A stretch of 64,000 nucleotides of DNA. It comes from Thinopyrum elongatum. Taxonomy: Eukaryota > Streptophyta > Magnoliopsida > Poales > Poaceae. The notes beneath the pieces are model-generated. The model was not told the DNA's origin, made no database searches, and worked only from the letters and a program-made list of their open reading frames with translations. The DNA lies in assembly GCA_011799875.1 (NCBI GenBank), contig CM022302.1, positions 186,984,942 to 187,048,941 of the forward strand, given 5' to 3'. Positions 50,398 to 61,400 of the stretch are shown piece after piece. Position 1 is the stretch's first letter. Every line of letters starts with the position of its first letter. Made by a program: the position numbers and the translations under genes.

Positions 50398-50901
50398 TTA
50401 TCCTCTCTCATAATGATTACATGTAGGATCATATTCAAATTCAACAATATAGCTATCACATAAAATATTCTCCCCAAGATCCACATGCATAATAGTTTTA
50501 CAATATTCCAAGATAGTGGGATTAACATCAACTAAAGTCATGACCTCTCCAAACCCACTTTTATCACAAATTTCATAAGATCGAACACTCTTCAAATATG
50601 TGGGATTCCTTTTACCTAAAGTTGACACACTTCTGAACCCACTTTTGAAAATATCATTATCAATAATAGATTCATCATGGGGCTTAAATAAAATTTCGAG
50701 ATTAAAAGAAACATCATCACCCCAATCATGATCATTAACACAATTTACTTTCATATAATTCATACCAACATCATTACAATCATGCTTTTCATTCAATAAA
50801 TGTATCCCAATAGCATTTTCTTTAATCACTTCTTCATTATTGGCTATTGGTTTACAGTAAGTAGCAAGTTTGAAAAGATTGGCTAGTGGATGAGGATCCA
50901 T
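50398..50901 (-). CDS. 167-aa ORF of element F, derived from the gag-protease spacer
   Basis: The only sizeable ORF of element F, starting MDPHPLANLFKLATY at 50901, about 130 bp after the PBS. I recognise no enzyme or capsid domain. The C-terminal half (STLGKRNPTYL, DKSGFGEVMTL, NPTILEY) parallels the spacer between gag and protease in elements B and C (STLSRRRPNC, NKSGFEEVKTL, PTTLDY), also at DNA level (CCTCTCCAAACCCACTTTT). So F looks like an internally deleted Athila-like element that kept this spacer with a new start. Acidic, Asn- and Asp-rich; function unknown. It may simply be a surviving open frame. Confidence 0.55.
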   Translation of the reverse strand: MDPHPLANLFKLATYCKPIANNEEVIKENAIGIHLLNEKHDCNDVGMNYMKVNCVNDHDWGDDVSFNLEILFKPHDESIIDNDIFKSGFRSVSTLGKRNPTYLKSVRSYEICDKSGFGEVMTLVDVNPTILEYCKTIMHVDLGENILCDSYIVEFEYDPTCNHYERG

Positions 50902-51034
50902 AGTTATCTTTATTTTTGCTTTTTATTTCTGTTTTGTGTGTATCAAAGATAAGGATAGCATGACTAGGCAAATAAAAATTAGAACAAGTAAATGATAGTT
51001 TGTATAAAGGTACTTGATAGGATTTGGTGATGTC

Positions 51035-51052
51035 TCCCCGACAACGGCTCCA
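51035..51052 (-). other. Primer-binding site of element F
   Basis: Minus-strand TGGAGCCGTTGTCGGGGA next to the 5' LTR. Two differences from the element B PBS. Confidence 0.75.
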
Positions 51053-51063
51053 GAAATTCTTCA

Positions 51064-52605
51064 TGCTACTTGTGAGCTGCGTTGGGATTTTCCCCGAAGA
51101 GGAGAGGAGATGAAGTACAGTAGAGGTAAGTATTTCCCTCAGTGAGAACCAAGGTTATCGAACCAGTAGGAGAATCACGCAAAGCCTCGTGAACAACACA
51201 TGCACACACAAAAGCAAATACTTTCACCCAACGCGGGCAAGAGGGTTGTCAATCCCCTTGAACTCGTTACTTGCAAGGATTAAATCTTGTAGTGGTAGAT
51301 AGATAAATTGCAAAAGAAAATAAAAGTAAATAAAATTCAGAGAATATATTTTTGGTTTCTTTTTATATTTAAGGTAGACCCAGGGGCCATAGTTTTCACT
51401 AGAGGCTTCTCTCTCGAACACATATCATACGGTGGGTAAACAAATTACTGTTGGGCAATTGATAGAAAAGCGCATAGTTATGACGGATTCATGGCAATGA
51501 TCATGTATATAGGCATGACGTCCAAGACAAGTGGACCGACTCCTGCCTGCATCTACTACTATTACTCCACCCATCGACCGCTATCCAGCATGCATCTAGG
51601 GTATTAAGTTAATGAAAACAGAGAAATGCCTTAAGCAAGATGACATGATGTAGACAAAGTAAACTCAATCAATATGAATAAACCCCATCATTTTATCCTT
51701 AATGGCAACAATATAGATACGTGTCTTGTCCCCTACTTTGTCACTGGGATATAGAGCACCGCAAGATTGAACCCATTACAAAGCACCTCTCCCGCTGAAG
51801 ATAAATCAATCTATTTGGCCAAACCAAACGGATAGATCGGAGAGAAATACAAAGCTATAACAATCATGCATAAAAGAGTTCAGAGAAGACTCAAGTACTT
51901 TTCATGAATAATCTGATCATAAACCCACAATTCATCGGATCCCAACAAACACACCACAAAAGAAGATTACATCAGATAGAACTCCAAGAAGATCGAGGAG
52001 AACGTGGTATTGAAGATCAAAGAGAGAGAAGAAGCCATCTAGCTACTAGCTATGGACCCATAGGTCTGTGGTGAACTACTTACACATCATCGGAAGGGTA
52101 GCAAGGTTGATTTAGAAGCCCTCCATGATCAGTTCCTCCTCCGGCAGATCACCGGAAAAGGCCTCCAGATGGGATCGCGGAAGAACAGAGACTTGCGGCA
52201 GTGAAAAAGTTATTTCGGGTGGCTCTCTATTGGTTTTGCAATATTTGAGAATTTATAGAAGTGGAATTAGGTCAGACGGAGCCACGAGGGGCCCACAAGG
52301 CATCAGGGCATGCCCTGTTGCCTTGCCGCCTCCTTGTTTGCCTTCTAGTCTCCTCCCAAAGCTTCCAGGGTCTCTTATGTCCAGAAAAAAACGTCCAAAA
52401 GTTTCGTAGCGTTCGGACTCCGTTTGGTACTGATTTTCTGGAAAACCAAAAATAGGCAAAAACAGCAACTGGCACTAGGCACTGGGTTAATAGGTTAGTT
52501 CCCAAAAATGATATAAAATAACATATAAATGCATATAAACATCCAAGATTGATAATATAATAGCATGGAACAATAAAAAATAATAGATACGTTGGAGACG
52601 TATCA
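51064..52605 (-). repeat. 5' LTR of element F (1542 bp)
   Basis: Minus strand TGATACGTCTCCAACGTAT...ACAAGTAGCA. Partner of 45793-47353. Confidence 0.92.
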
Positions 52606-52774
52606 CAGTTCAGCTTCTGATGTGGACCTGGCCACCACACTTTGTTTCTTACTTCTCCAAGTAATTAAATTACCCCCAAGAAATATGCAGTGCCCTGATG
52701 TAGATCTTCTATCATCTAAACACACTACTGCAGGATGGTCCTAACGTGACACATTTATCGGAGACCAGCTGACC

Positions 52775-53400
52775 AAACTGTGTGCGATGCATGAGTCCCA
52801 AACGGTATTGTAATAAAACCGTCACCAATAAAATGAACTGTGTGCGATGACGGTGACATCAAGCACGATTCAGAATAGAGTTGCATGTGCGATGAGTGGC
52901 ATATAGTTGATCTATACAAACTATTTGCGATGATCCCAAACACAGAACGGTCAGCCGGATCAAGGTGTGTGCGATAGCCGGCATACAGGTCACTCGAATG
53001 AACTGTTTGCATTGAGCCAAAACAACAGAAACGATTAGCCAAATCAAGGTGTGTGCGATAGATGGCATACATGTCACTTGGATGTACTATTTGCGATGAG
53101 CCAAAACAACATAAACGGTTAGCCAGATCAAGGTGTGTGTGATAGGCGGCATACTGGTCACTCGGATGAACTGCTTGCGATGATCCAAAAGAAACACAAA
53201 TGATTCAGCTTAACAAGATGCGTGTGATACCCGGCAAAATGGTCAGTAATCAGAATTGTGTGGAAAGACTGATAAAAACACAAACGATTCATGCTAATGA
53301 CTTGTGTGTGTTGTGGGCAAACGCTTGCTGGTATACAATTGTCAGCGATTGATGAAATCATCACCGATGGGTTCCGTAGTTTTGTCCGTGTGCGATGTGA
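52775..53400. repeat. CACTA subterminal repeats
   Basis: Units of about 65 bp share GTGTGCGATAG, GGCATAC.GGTCACT, TTTGCGATGA.CC and AAACGATTAGCC, with decreasing similarity to the right. Probable transposase-binding repeats by analogy with other CACTA elements. The adjoining 53401-53594 is AT-rich with no feature. Confidence 0.75.
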
Positions 53401-53594
53401 TTTGCTCAGTCTGCATAACAACCATGCTTTGTCTACAGATCAACAACAGTTATACTTATAAGAACATGATTGCATAACCAAAAAAGAACACAATGCCATT
53501 TCAAACATTGTATCACAAATATCAAAAATATTATAAGGTTCAAATTCCAGCATTACAAGGCCCAAATTCAAAGATTACAAGGTTCAAACTGACA

Positions 53595-55338
53595 TTAGAA
53601 ATCAAATTCATCTTCTTCAAAATATGAGTGATGCACTATTTGTGCGAAGGGATCAGTCACCGAGAAGTCATATATCGGCTTGATAGATTGACTTTCGAAT
53701 AATCTGTCATTTGAAATTCCAAACTGAAATTCAGCTTCTGTAGAGCCTTTTCTGTTCAGCTGTAGACGCCTGCGTTGATTAGCAAACCATTCATTTCTGC
53801 GCACTAAATATAGGGCAAACATCATTACCTTGAGCACACTTGCTTTCTGAACAAAGAACCTGGCGAATTTAATCTCTGGTTTGGTGCCTCGGTACTTGTT
53901 CAAAGTAATTTTTGTGAGATGGAGATCAAGGCATTCGATGGGATTGTTATATTGCGCCACATTTTCCACTTTCGGGCCTGCTTGTATCTGCAAACGAAGG
54001 CAACATATCAGTGCCCAGATGTAGTTTTGAATACTACGAGCCTCTTTGATTTGCAAGATTTCTAAAATACACTAATAGAGTGACATGCCATCTTCAATCG
54101 TTCATGATTAACATCTCAAAATAAATATGTATTGAAATGCTCCATATTTCCTTTAGAAATCATAGTACATTTGTCATTGTAATCATGGGTAAAAGTACCA
54201 ACAAATTGAACTCCATTGTGGTTAACAATTAACAGGAAAGGAGCATAACCTCGATGTATAGCTTCTCTGTGCACAGAAAGCATCTAAGGAATGTTACAAC
54301 TTCATCCAGATCGGGGCCGATGGATTGTAGTGCCAAGATCTTCACTGCGCGCAGAGACATGGTCAAGCTTGTGGGAATTATTTTCTGGATGACAGCCGAA
54401 CATAGATCAACAAAAATTAGATGAAATGTGATGTACAATCAGAAGAAGGAGAAGAAGAAGACTGTTGTACCTAAACGGATATGGATCCAGTAACAAGTTC
54501 AGAGAATTCAGCACACAAATAACCCAACACTGTCAATTTCGGTGAGTCAATGACCCTAATTCTTGTTGGACCTTCTTCACCAAGAACAAACAATCTCTCA
54601 TGGAAAGGCGCATTCTCAATGACCATATCGTGAAACACCTCAACTGACCATCTGTTACGGCACCAGCAATGCACATAAATCATACAGACATTCGTCGAGG
54701 CGATGTGGAGGCTATTGCCCATCCATCACCTGAAGACAAAGGTACTCGAGTGCTGTACAGCCATGGAGCAGGCGCTCCAAATCCTCCTTCGAGATGCTGA
54801 CGCCCATGAGCTCGAGGTCCTTCAATTTAGGGAGATGAAGAGCGAGCACGGCATTAATCTGGGGGAAAACCACTGCCTAAATGTAGCACGGTGCAGCGTG
54901 GGCGCGAGGTGAAGCGCGGACGGCGGCAGCGAGCGTAGATGTCCAGCTTGAAAGCTGAGCTCCTCGAGCTGATCTAGGGCATGGGATTGGAACCACTCGT
55001 GAAACTTGGGTTCGACCTTGCAGTTGGAATGGAACATGCTGATGGCAAGGCGTCTGACTGGCCCAGGGTGCGTGGCGAGGATGTGGGACAATGCATCCAA
55101 GCATTTGCAATCTCCACTATAGAGCTCATCGTCGTCGTTGAGGTCCAGGGGTGGAGTGCCAGAGGGGGCGCCACCGCCAGGAGAGGATGGTGGTCCGCAT
55201 GCTAGATTTGATGGGGAGGAGGGATATGATGGTTACCAACATCTCATCGGGGAGGTTGCTGATGAAGTCCATGCTCGCTGGAGGCCGTTGCTGTTCTGGC
55301 TCAACCCGCCCCCACTTGTTGGCCGCCTCGTCCTCCAT
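53595..55338 (-). pseudogene. F-box / LRR / FBD protein gene (broken)
   Basis: Plant FBD-type F-box proteins act as substrate receptors of SCF ubiquitin ligases. Start [10 protein letters not shown] at 55338; F-box [29 protein letters not shown] frame change near 55150 (C run) is followed by LDALSHILATHPGPVRRLAI and LEELSFQAGHL; another lies near 54862. Then LKDLELMGVSIS, LEYLCLQVMG and IRVIDSPKLTVLGYL. Exon 1 ends with an in-frame TAG (54473-54471) at the donor. Exon 2 is 54384-54250 (KIIPTSLTMSLRAVKILAL, in phase), exon 3 53987-53595 (ECLDLHLTKITLNKYRG, an FBD-type tail). Introns 54470-54385 and 54249-53988 have GT..AG ends. A TATA-like CTTATCTATAAGC lies at 55380-55368. Exon structure is retained, but at least three disabling changes are present. 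Confidence 0.85.
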
Positions 55339-55366
55339 CGCAGCAGGCGGCGATCCTCGGCGGCGG

Positions 55367-55380
55367 TGCTTATAGATAAG
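55367..55380 (-). promoter_or_regulatory. TATA-like signal of the F-box pseudogene
   Basis: Minus-strand CTATAAGC about 30 bp before the ATG, so either the leader is very short or it is a chance match. The stretch 55411-55741 upstream has a short repeat (GGTGGACTGCTC.CACGCGTCCC, twice near 55480-55530) and no other feature. Confidence 0.3.
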
Positions 55381-55741
55381 AACGAAGGAATTGGAGGGGC
55401 ATTAATGTAGATGTTGGGAGCAAGGTGGGCGGGGGATGGAGATCAAAGAGCTCGCTTCCCGGTGAGCCAGATGCGCGGTGGACTGCTCACACGCGTCCCC
55501 CTGAGCCTGTGTGGTGGACTGCTCGCACGCGTCCCGTCTAATCAAACCTGCCTGCACGGCACCTCCTAGCCAATAAAAAAGAGGGATGTGTGGAGGCACG
55601 TAATTGGTTAGTAGAACACACACGATTCACATAATACCACCGGTTGTAATAATAACTTGGCAGTTGTTTGTTCCAAAATGCCTACGTTGGCTGTTAATGT
55701 GGCAGCTATTTTGAAATTCATTCTCAATTTTTATGTGGGTC

Positions 55742-56930
55742 CTAAACATGCACCCAAGGACACATATATGATTTTCTAACTCATTTTTGTGCACTGGAGC
55801 ATGTGCATGTAGTCAAATTTGAATTATGCACATTAAATGCCTAGAAAACTCAGTTAATGTATAAAATGTCCAAATGAGCCCTAAATAATTCCAAATTTTA
55901 ACAGGACACTCCTATTAATCCATGTTGCCCCTGGAAAAAAATTCAAGGCGAGAAGAGGCAACAAATGTCGTTTCGTCCACAAAGGTGACATGTTCCCTAT
56001 CGGAACAATGTGGCTTCTTGTGAGAAGCTCTGGTTTGTAAGAGGCTTGTACCAAATCTTGCCCCAAATTGGACCAAAATTTTACCACAACATGTTGGTGC
56101 CATTTCATGACACCATGCCAAGTTTCATGAATTTCAGGCGAGTTTTGGATTAACGGGAATTTGAAAACAAAGATTCTCAATGTTTGCGGCTAAGCCAGGA
56201 CGCCGAGATGTTTGTAATTCATTCCCATTTCTTGCATGGGACCTAAACATGCAGCCAAGGACACATATATGATTTTTCAACCCATTTTGGTGCACTGGAG
56301 CATGTGCATGTAGTTCAAATTTGAATTATGCGCATTAAATGCCTAAAAAACTCAATTAATGTATAAAAATGTCCAAACGAGCCCTGAATAATTCCAAATT
56401 TTAACAGGACACTCCTATTAATCCATGTTGCCTCTGGAAAAATATTCAAGGTGAGAAGAGGCAACGAATGCCGTTTCGTCCACAAAGGTGACATGTTCCC
56501 TATCGGAACCACGTGGCTTCTTGTGAGAAGCTCCGGTTTGTAAGAGCTTGTACCAAAGCTTGCCCCAAATTGGACCAAATTTTTACCACAGCATGTTGGT
56601 GCCATTTCATGACACCATGCCAAGTTTCATGAATTTCAGGCGAGTTTTGGATTTACGGGAATTTAAAAACAAAGATTCTCAATGTTTGCGGCTGAGCCAG
56701 GACGCCGAGATGTTTGTATTTCATTCCCATTTCTTGCACGGGATCTAAACATGCACCCAAGGACACATATATGATTTTTCAACCCATTTTGGTGCACTTG
56801 AGCATGTGCCTTTAGTTCAAATTTGAATTATGCACATTAAATGCCTTGAAAACTCAGTTAATGTATAAAAATGTCCAAACGAGCCCTGAATAATTCCAAA
56901 TTTTAAGAGGGCACTCCTATAGTTGCATGT
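55742..56930. repeat. About 500-bp tandem repeat, 2.4 copies
   Basis: CTAAACATGCACCCAAGG starts units at 55742, 56243 and 56745 (501 and 502 bp). The third unit breaks off near 56930. All ORFs in it repeat with the unit and show no known domain. From 56931 to about 57300 I see no gene or repeat. Confidence 0.88.
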
Positions 56931-57299
56931 TCACCGCAGATAAATGTTCTAGCAATTCAAACACCGTCCTTTTTCGCCATAACCCCATTTTGTCTTTCAA
57001 ATCAAAATGAAAAATCAAGTACACCTCAAACAGTTTATTAGCAAGAATCATGTGTGATTTAGTATAAAATATCTTGGGCCTGGCTTACGCCAGAAGCTTC
57101 GTCGGTTACAGTCTACTGCCCCCGCATCAACCACACTTGCCAGCCAGTTTTTCGCCGCACAGAGCAATTTTTTTTGGCAACCGCGGAAATATCTACCTCC
57201 CCCCTCTCCTCCCGCCAACCAAAAGCCACATTGTGACTGTTCATCCTTCCTTTTGGTCATGCGTACGACCATCTATGGGGCCATCCAGCCCCTTTGCGA

Positions 57300-58047
57300 T
57301 TCGGCTAGAGGGATGCGCAAGCACAAAGAGCAGAATTAGCAGCCAACGTGAGGGATTTTATCCAGGTTCGGGCCACCGTGAGGTGTAAAACCCTACTCCT
57401 ACTTTGTTGTGTTAAGTGGGTTTAAGCTCAAGTACAACGAGCGCTTCTTGCCGACAAGAGTGCGGGAAGAGCAGCTACGCATGCGGAATGAGCAAAGTGT
57501 CGACCCTTGTAACTGTTGCCCTGGCCCTCCTTTTATAGTTCAAGGGGTAACCACAGTGGCAATACAGTCTTTACATATTGATTGGATAGACTACAGTGCT
57601 ATCATACCTAATTCCTGCGCCGCTTGGCCAGCTACCTCCTATAATCTTGACACGCCTCCTGGATGGGTGTCATTAAAGCTAATCTTCACGGCGGTGAGCT
57701 GACACGTGACCAGACAGTATCCACCTAACTACTTGCCCGCTCGACACCTATTTGCTAGCGGCATGCAGGCCGCTGAGGTGGAGCGGTGGCAAAGTAGTGG
57801 AATCTTGCCGGGACGGAGCTTGCCGGGCCTTCGCCTTGCCGGTTCATGCCTTGCCGGCAAGTGCTATCTTTGTCTTGGATTCAAGCCATACGCTTCTCAA
57901 TAGCTTGGCTTGGTTTCTTCTTCATGGCTTTGCACCAAGTCTTGGATCTTGATGCTTGCGATCTCCGGCAAGCCCTGGCCATCAGGAAAGCTACCACCAT
58001 CTGCGCATAAGTTAGGGTATAAAATACCCATGTTTTATACACCGACA
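57300..58047 (+). repeat. 5' LTR of element D (start uncertain)
   Basis: Ends ..ATACACCGACA at 58047, followed by the GGAGCCCCCGGG leader. Contains TTTATCCAGGTTCGGGCC and GTAAAACCCTACTCCT, the block also found in the element A LTR. CTTGCCGG is repeated four times between 57806 and 57860. The left boundary could be anywhere from about 57240 to 57310. Confidence 0.55.
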
Positions 58048-58291
58048 GGAGCCCCCGGGCCTCGGCCACACGCGCATCCGAAGCGTCGTTGGGCTAGGAC
58101 CAAACAATGTGCAGACACGTGGTGAGAAATTACAGCCATAAATCTTGTGGTGTTAGTTTCTTGCGCCCGCCCACACCGCGCATTAAATGCGGGGCGCAGG
58201 AGTGGTGGACTGTAGAGGCGGTATTGCGTTAGTGCGCCTGCAAAAGCGCTTCCACATCAAACAGTAAAGAGCCAGCCCCCTCGCGCCTTCC

Positions 58292-58302
58292 CCATAAAAA
58301 GG
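58292..58302 (+). promoter_or_regulatory. TATA-like signal before the element D gene
   Basis: CCATAAAAAGG, about 145 bp before the ATG and about 245 bp after the LTR end. Same relative placement idea as the signal at 2764-2777 in element A, so an internal promoter is possible. Confidence 0.35.
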
Positions 58303-58436
58303 CAATCGCGAGGAGGCGCTGCTCATTTACCCTTGTCTCCCGCTGCATCATCTTCTTCCTCTCGCCAGAGCCAGTTTTGCCACCGCCGCTACTTCGCATC
58401 CTTTCCTCAACCCTCATTCGTTTCTCCCAAGCCCTC

Positions 58437-61400
58437 ATGGCACCCAAGAAGGCCGATACAGAGGGGAAGAAGGCCGCCAAGTTTGCCGACCCCAAAGCAG
58501 AGAAGAGGAAGGCGGACTTGGAGCTCCTGGAACAGCGACGATGGAACAACGCAATCATCTCGCCGCTGACTCTGGACAAGAATGCCTTGATTGAGAGGTA
58601 TGCTTACATGTGGGGGAGGGATACCAAGGACCACAAGGCTCTACTAGTGCTTCCTGCCAGCGACAGGGTTCCTGGAGATGCGTATCCGTTCTTCTGCGCA
58701 TACTTTTACTGCGGCTTGGTTCCCCCGTACTCTGATTTCTTCAATGAACTGATGTACACATTTGGGTTCCGTCTGCTAGATTTCACACCCAACGCCATGA
58801 CGTGCTTAGCAGTCTTCGCCCATCTGTGTGAAAATTTCATCAGGGTTGCCCCCAATGTTGATCTATTCTGCCACTTCTTCGTTCCTCGGATCGAGGGCGA
58901 CGCACTCTTCGGCAGCGTGACATGGATTCCCCGGCCCAAGACCAAGGGGGAATATCTTACCGGACTGCTGCATCTAAAGTGGGAAGAGTGGCGGGTAGAA
59001 TGGTGCTGGATCAAGGAGAAAGATTTCCCCATCTTCTGCTTGCCACGCACAAAGAGGATCAAACGCGGCAAGGATTGGAGTAATTTTGGTGCCAGCGACA
59101 AGAAGCTTTGCCCGGCACTGAACCGGGTCGCTTGCCTCATTGCTGCCGGGCTGACCATTGAAATGGTGGGAGCTGATTTCCTCCGGCGTCACATTGCACC
59201 ACTGCAGAAGAGAGGGAGGCATACTTGGGAATACCAAAATGCTGCTGACATTATGCGGTTGTATCCGGGATTGGATAACAATCTCACAGTTATGGAGCAT
59301 ATCAGCCTCTGCCACCAGTTGTTCAGAACCACCGGCAAGTTTCACTTGCCGGCTGAGGTCGTTCCACTGCACAATAACTCCACCAAGGACTCCATCTTGG
59401 CAGTGATGCCAGTGTGCAACGCTCAGGGAGTTACAGTAGACTGGCCCGTGCCATCATTTGAGGATGAGATGACCTGGGCTTCCAACTTGATGGAGAAAGC
59501 CGTCCGGGAAGAAAAGGATCTCATCCGCGCCACCAAGGATGAAGAATTGGCGTACATCGCCTACATGACCAAGGAGGCTTTGAAGGCTAGCAAGGCTAGT
59601 GGCTCTCGGACCACGGCAACCGAAGGGGAGGAAGAGGGCCCCAAAGAAGAGGTTGCCGGGGAGCACCAAGAGAAGCTTGCCGGGGAAGAGGTTGCCGGTG
59701 AACCCGAAGAGGAGAAAGAGCCCCAAGCCCCGAAGAAGAAGGCTCACGTTCTTCGGAAGGTGTCTGGCCAAGAGGTAGCGTGCCCTTCTTCGTCAGGAAC
59801 CGGCCCGGTCGTGAAGAAGTCGACCACCAAAACTGGCCAGCAACAAGAAGTTCGCCAGCAGTTGACTCGTCGGCCTCGAGCACAACGCTCATCTGCCCAG
59901 CAGGAGGTTGCCGGGGAGGTTGAATCTTCTCAACAGGCGTCTCCATCTCCCCCGGAGATCAAGAGGGCCAGGTAGTCGCGTCTGCCAGTGAGATATGACT
60001 TCTCCGTCTTCAGTGACTCCGAAGACAAAGAGTGAGCATAACCATTTGTATGCATCAAATCTTGGTTTTGTCTTGACTTGTCATTTTGACTTGATTTCCT
60101 TTATCTTCGCAGGGACACAGAACCATTGGTTCATCGGGTGAAGCGGATCAGGACTACCACCGCTCATGAACCAGTGGCAAGCACTGGGCAGGGGGTTCCT
60201 TTTGCTGATGTTATCGTCGTCAGCCCCTAGCCCAGCCCCCAGTGTGAAGTGGTGGTGCAGCCTCCGATTGCAAGCTCTGGCACTGTCGCTCCTTCTTCCG
60301 AACCTGCCAGGGAGATAGGAGGCGATCGCCAAGAGGAAGATCGCCCGGAGGCAGATCCTGCCATAGTCACTTCGTCAACCAACGTCCCGGAGAGTACTTC
60401 TCCGGCAAGGGCCTCCACTGAAGAACCTATCCGCACGGAGGTCATTTTGGCAAGTGACATCGCCAATGACCATGCGCTGGCAACCAATGTTGCTGGGGAA
60501 GAAATCATCCCTCCTCAACAAGATCCCACAGGTAATTCACTTGCTTCCAAGCACTACCCAAACTTTTTGTCTTCTTGAACTTGACTTGTAAACTGAAATT
60601 TTTCTTTGCCCTTTGCTTTTGTCCAATCTGCAGGTCCCACCTCTTCTGAAGGAGAGGAAGTGATTGTGGAAATAGAGGATATTGCAAAGAGCATCGCTGA
60701 CGAGGCCACCAAGATTCTTGCCGATGAGACCACTGAATCTACCACTGAGGAGATCAGGAAAGCTCCCGAAGAATTAGAAAAATCCTCCAACAACACGTCT
60801 GATCCCGCCAAGACAGATACTGAAATGGTACTTGTTGGCGCTGACAATCCAACCTCCGACAATCATCCTCCAATGCCAGGCACGCAGATTTCAATGAATG
60901 TGCTGATTCTTGCCACTCCCCAACAAGGATCCGAAGCCCCCAGCTCATCTGGTCCCAAGGAGCCAAATTTTGATGAAGAGATTGCTCAAATCTTACTTCC
61001 CTTCTCCCAAAGCACTGCCAGAACAGACAATGCTGCCGACGGTGCTGAAGATCTTATTTTCTTAGAAACCATGGCAGCTGGTTTTAAAGATGTACAAGAT
61101 CGCTACAACAAGCGTTGGGACAGAATCCAAGAAGAGTGAAAAGCTTTGGATCTAGCCCAAGAGAAGCTCAAGGAGAAGGTGGAGGGGGTTCGTACATGGT
61201 ACAACCAGCAATCCCTCAATCTGAGACGGCAAGAAGAAAAGCTTGCTGCTGCCAAAGCGAAGGCAACAGCCTTCGACGGCAAGCTGGCAGAGCGCGAAGC
61301 GCAGCTCAATGCCAGAGAGAAGGATCTTTCCGAGTGAGAGGAAGCCCTTGCTGCCAAGCTTCGCGGCAAGGATGAAGAAATTGAAAAGCTCCTTGAGCTG

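Larger units (their letters stand above)
45793..52605 (-). mobile_element. Element F: complete Athila-like derivative (6.8 kb), minus
   Basis: LTRs 45793-47353 and 51064-52605, perfect 5-bp TSD CAGTT (45788-45792 and 52606-52610), PBS 51052-51035, and a PPT-like AAGCTTGGGGATGT next to 47353. Over about 235 bp at one LTR end I count 17 differences, so it is clearly older than the chromovirus at 3316-16415. Gag and most of protease are gone; only a 167-codon ORF remains. The 3' noncoding region (47354-50100) keeps the stem-loops, the GGGGATGCC hairpin and a T/C-rich tract (48120-48200). Inserted in copia RNase H. Confidence 0.93.
45291..52722 (-). mobile_element. Ty1-copia element H, 3' part, interrupted by element F
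   Basis: Pieces 45291-45792 and 52606-52722 join across the F insertion using its TSD CAGTT. The right end is cut by the CACTA at 52723, so the rest of the element should lie right of the window. Inserted in the Reina-type pol just after the chromodomain. Confidence 0.85.
45458..52722 (-). pseudogene. Copia RNase H C-terminal segment (split by element F)
   Basis: From 52722 the frame reads [17 protein letters not shown] and [19 protein letters not shown]. It crosses the F insertion and continues from 45787 with RSMALGLCELMWLKFLL, LYCDNQATINI, DRTKHIGIDRHFLSEKLD and ADV-type LTDVLTKGV, ending DIFAPS at 45458. The catalytic-type acidic residues (E of SEAE, D of YCDN, D of GIDRH) are retained. 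No stop or frameshift in the roughly 150 codons left, which suggests it was intact when split. The stop codon directly abuts the PPT. N-terminal gag, protease, integrase and RT are not in the window. Confidence 0.88.
52723..57300. mobile_element. CACTA (En/Spm) transposon, 5' end and interior; right end not seen
   Basis: Starts CACTACTGCAGGATGG within copia RNase H, after ACA (52720-52722), the candidate 3-bp TSD. It is followed by subterminal arrays of GTGTGCGAT words in roughly 65-bp units (about 52775-53400), typical of CACTA ends. No transposase-like frame is visible. The interior carries an F-box/FBD pseudogene (53595-55338) and a roughly 500-bp tandem repeat (55742-56930). ACACACACGATTCACATAAT near 55617 resembles the subterminal words, suggesting the F-box segment is inside the element. 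No reversed terminus (..CAGTAGTG) is found; element D near 57300 probably splits the transposon. Confidence 0.7.

Noticed and set aside
52775..53400. CRISPR-like array of spaced repeats
   Set aside because: Repeats are degenerate, eukaryotic context, directly next to a CACTA terminus; ordinary subterminal repeats.
55915..56623. Two similar minus-strand ORFs of 68 and 102 aa
   Set aside because: They repeat only because the DNA unit is tandemly duplicated; no domain and no start context.
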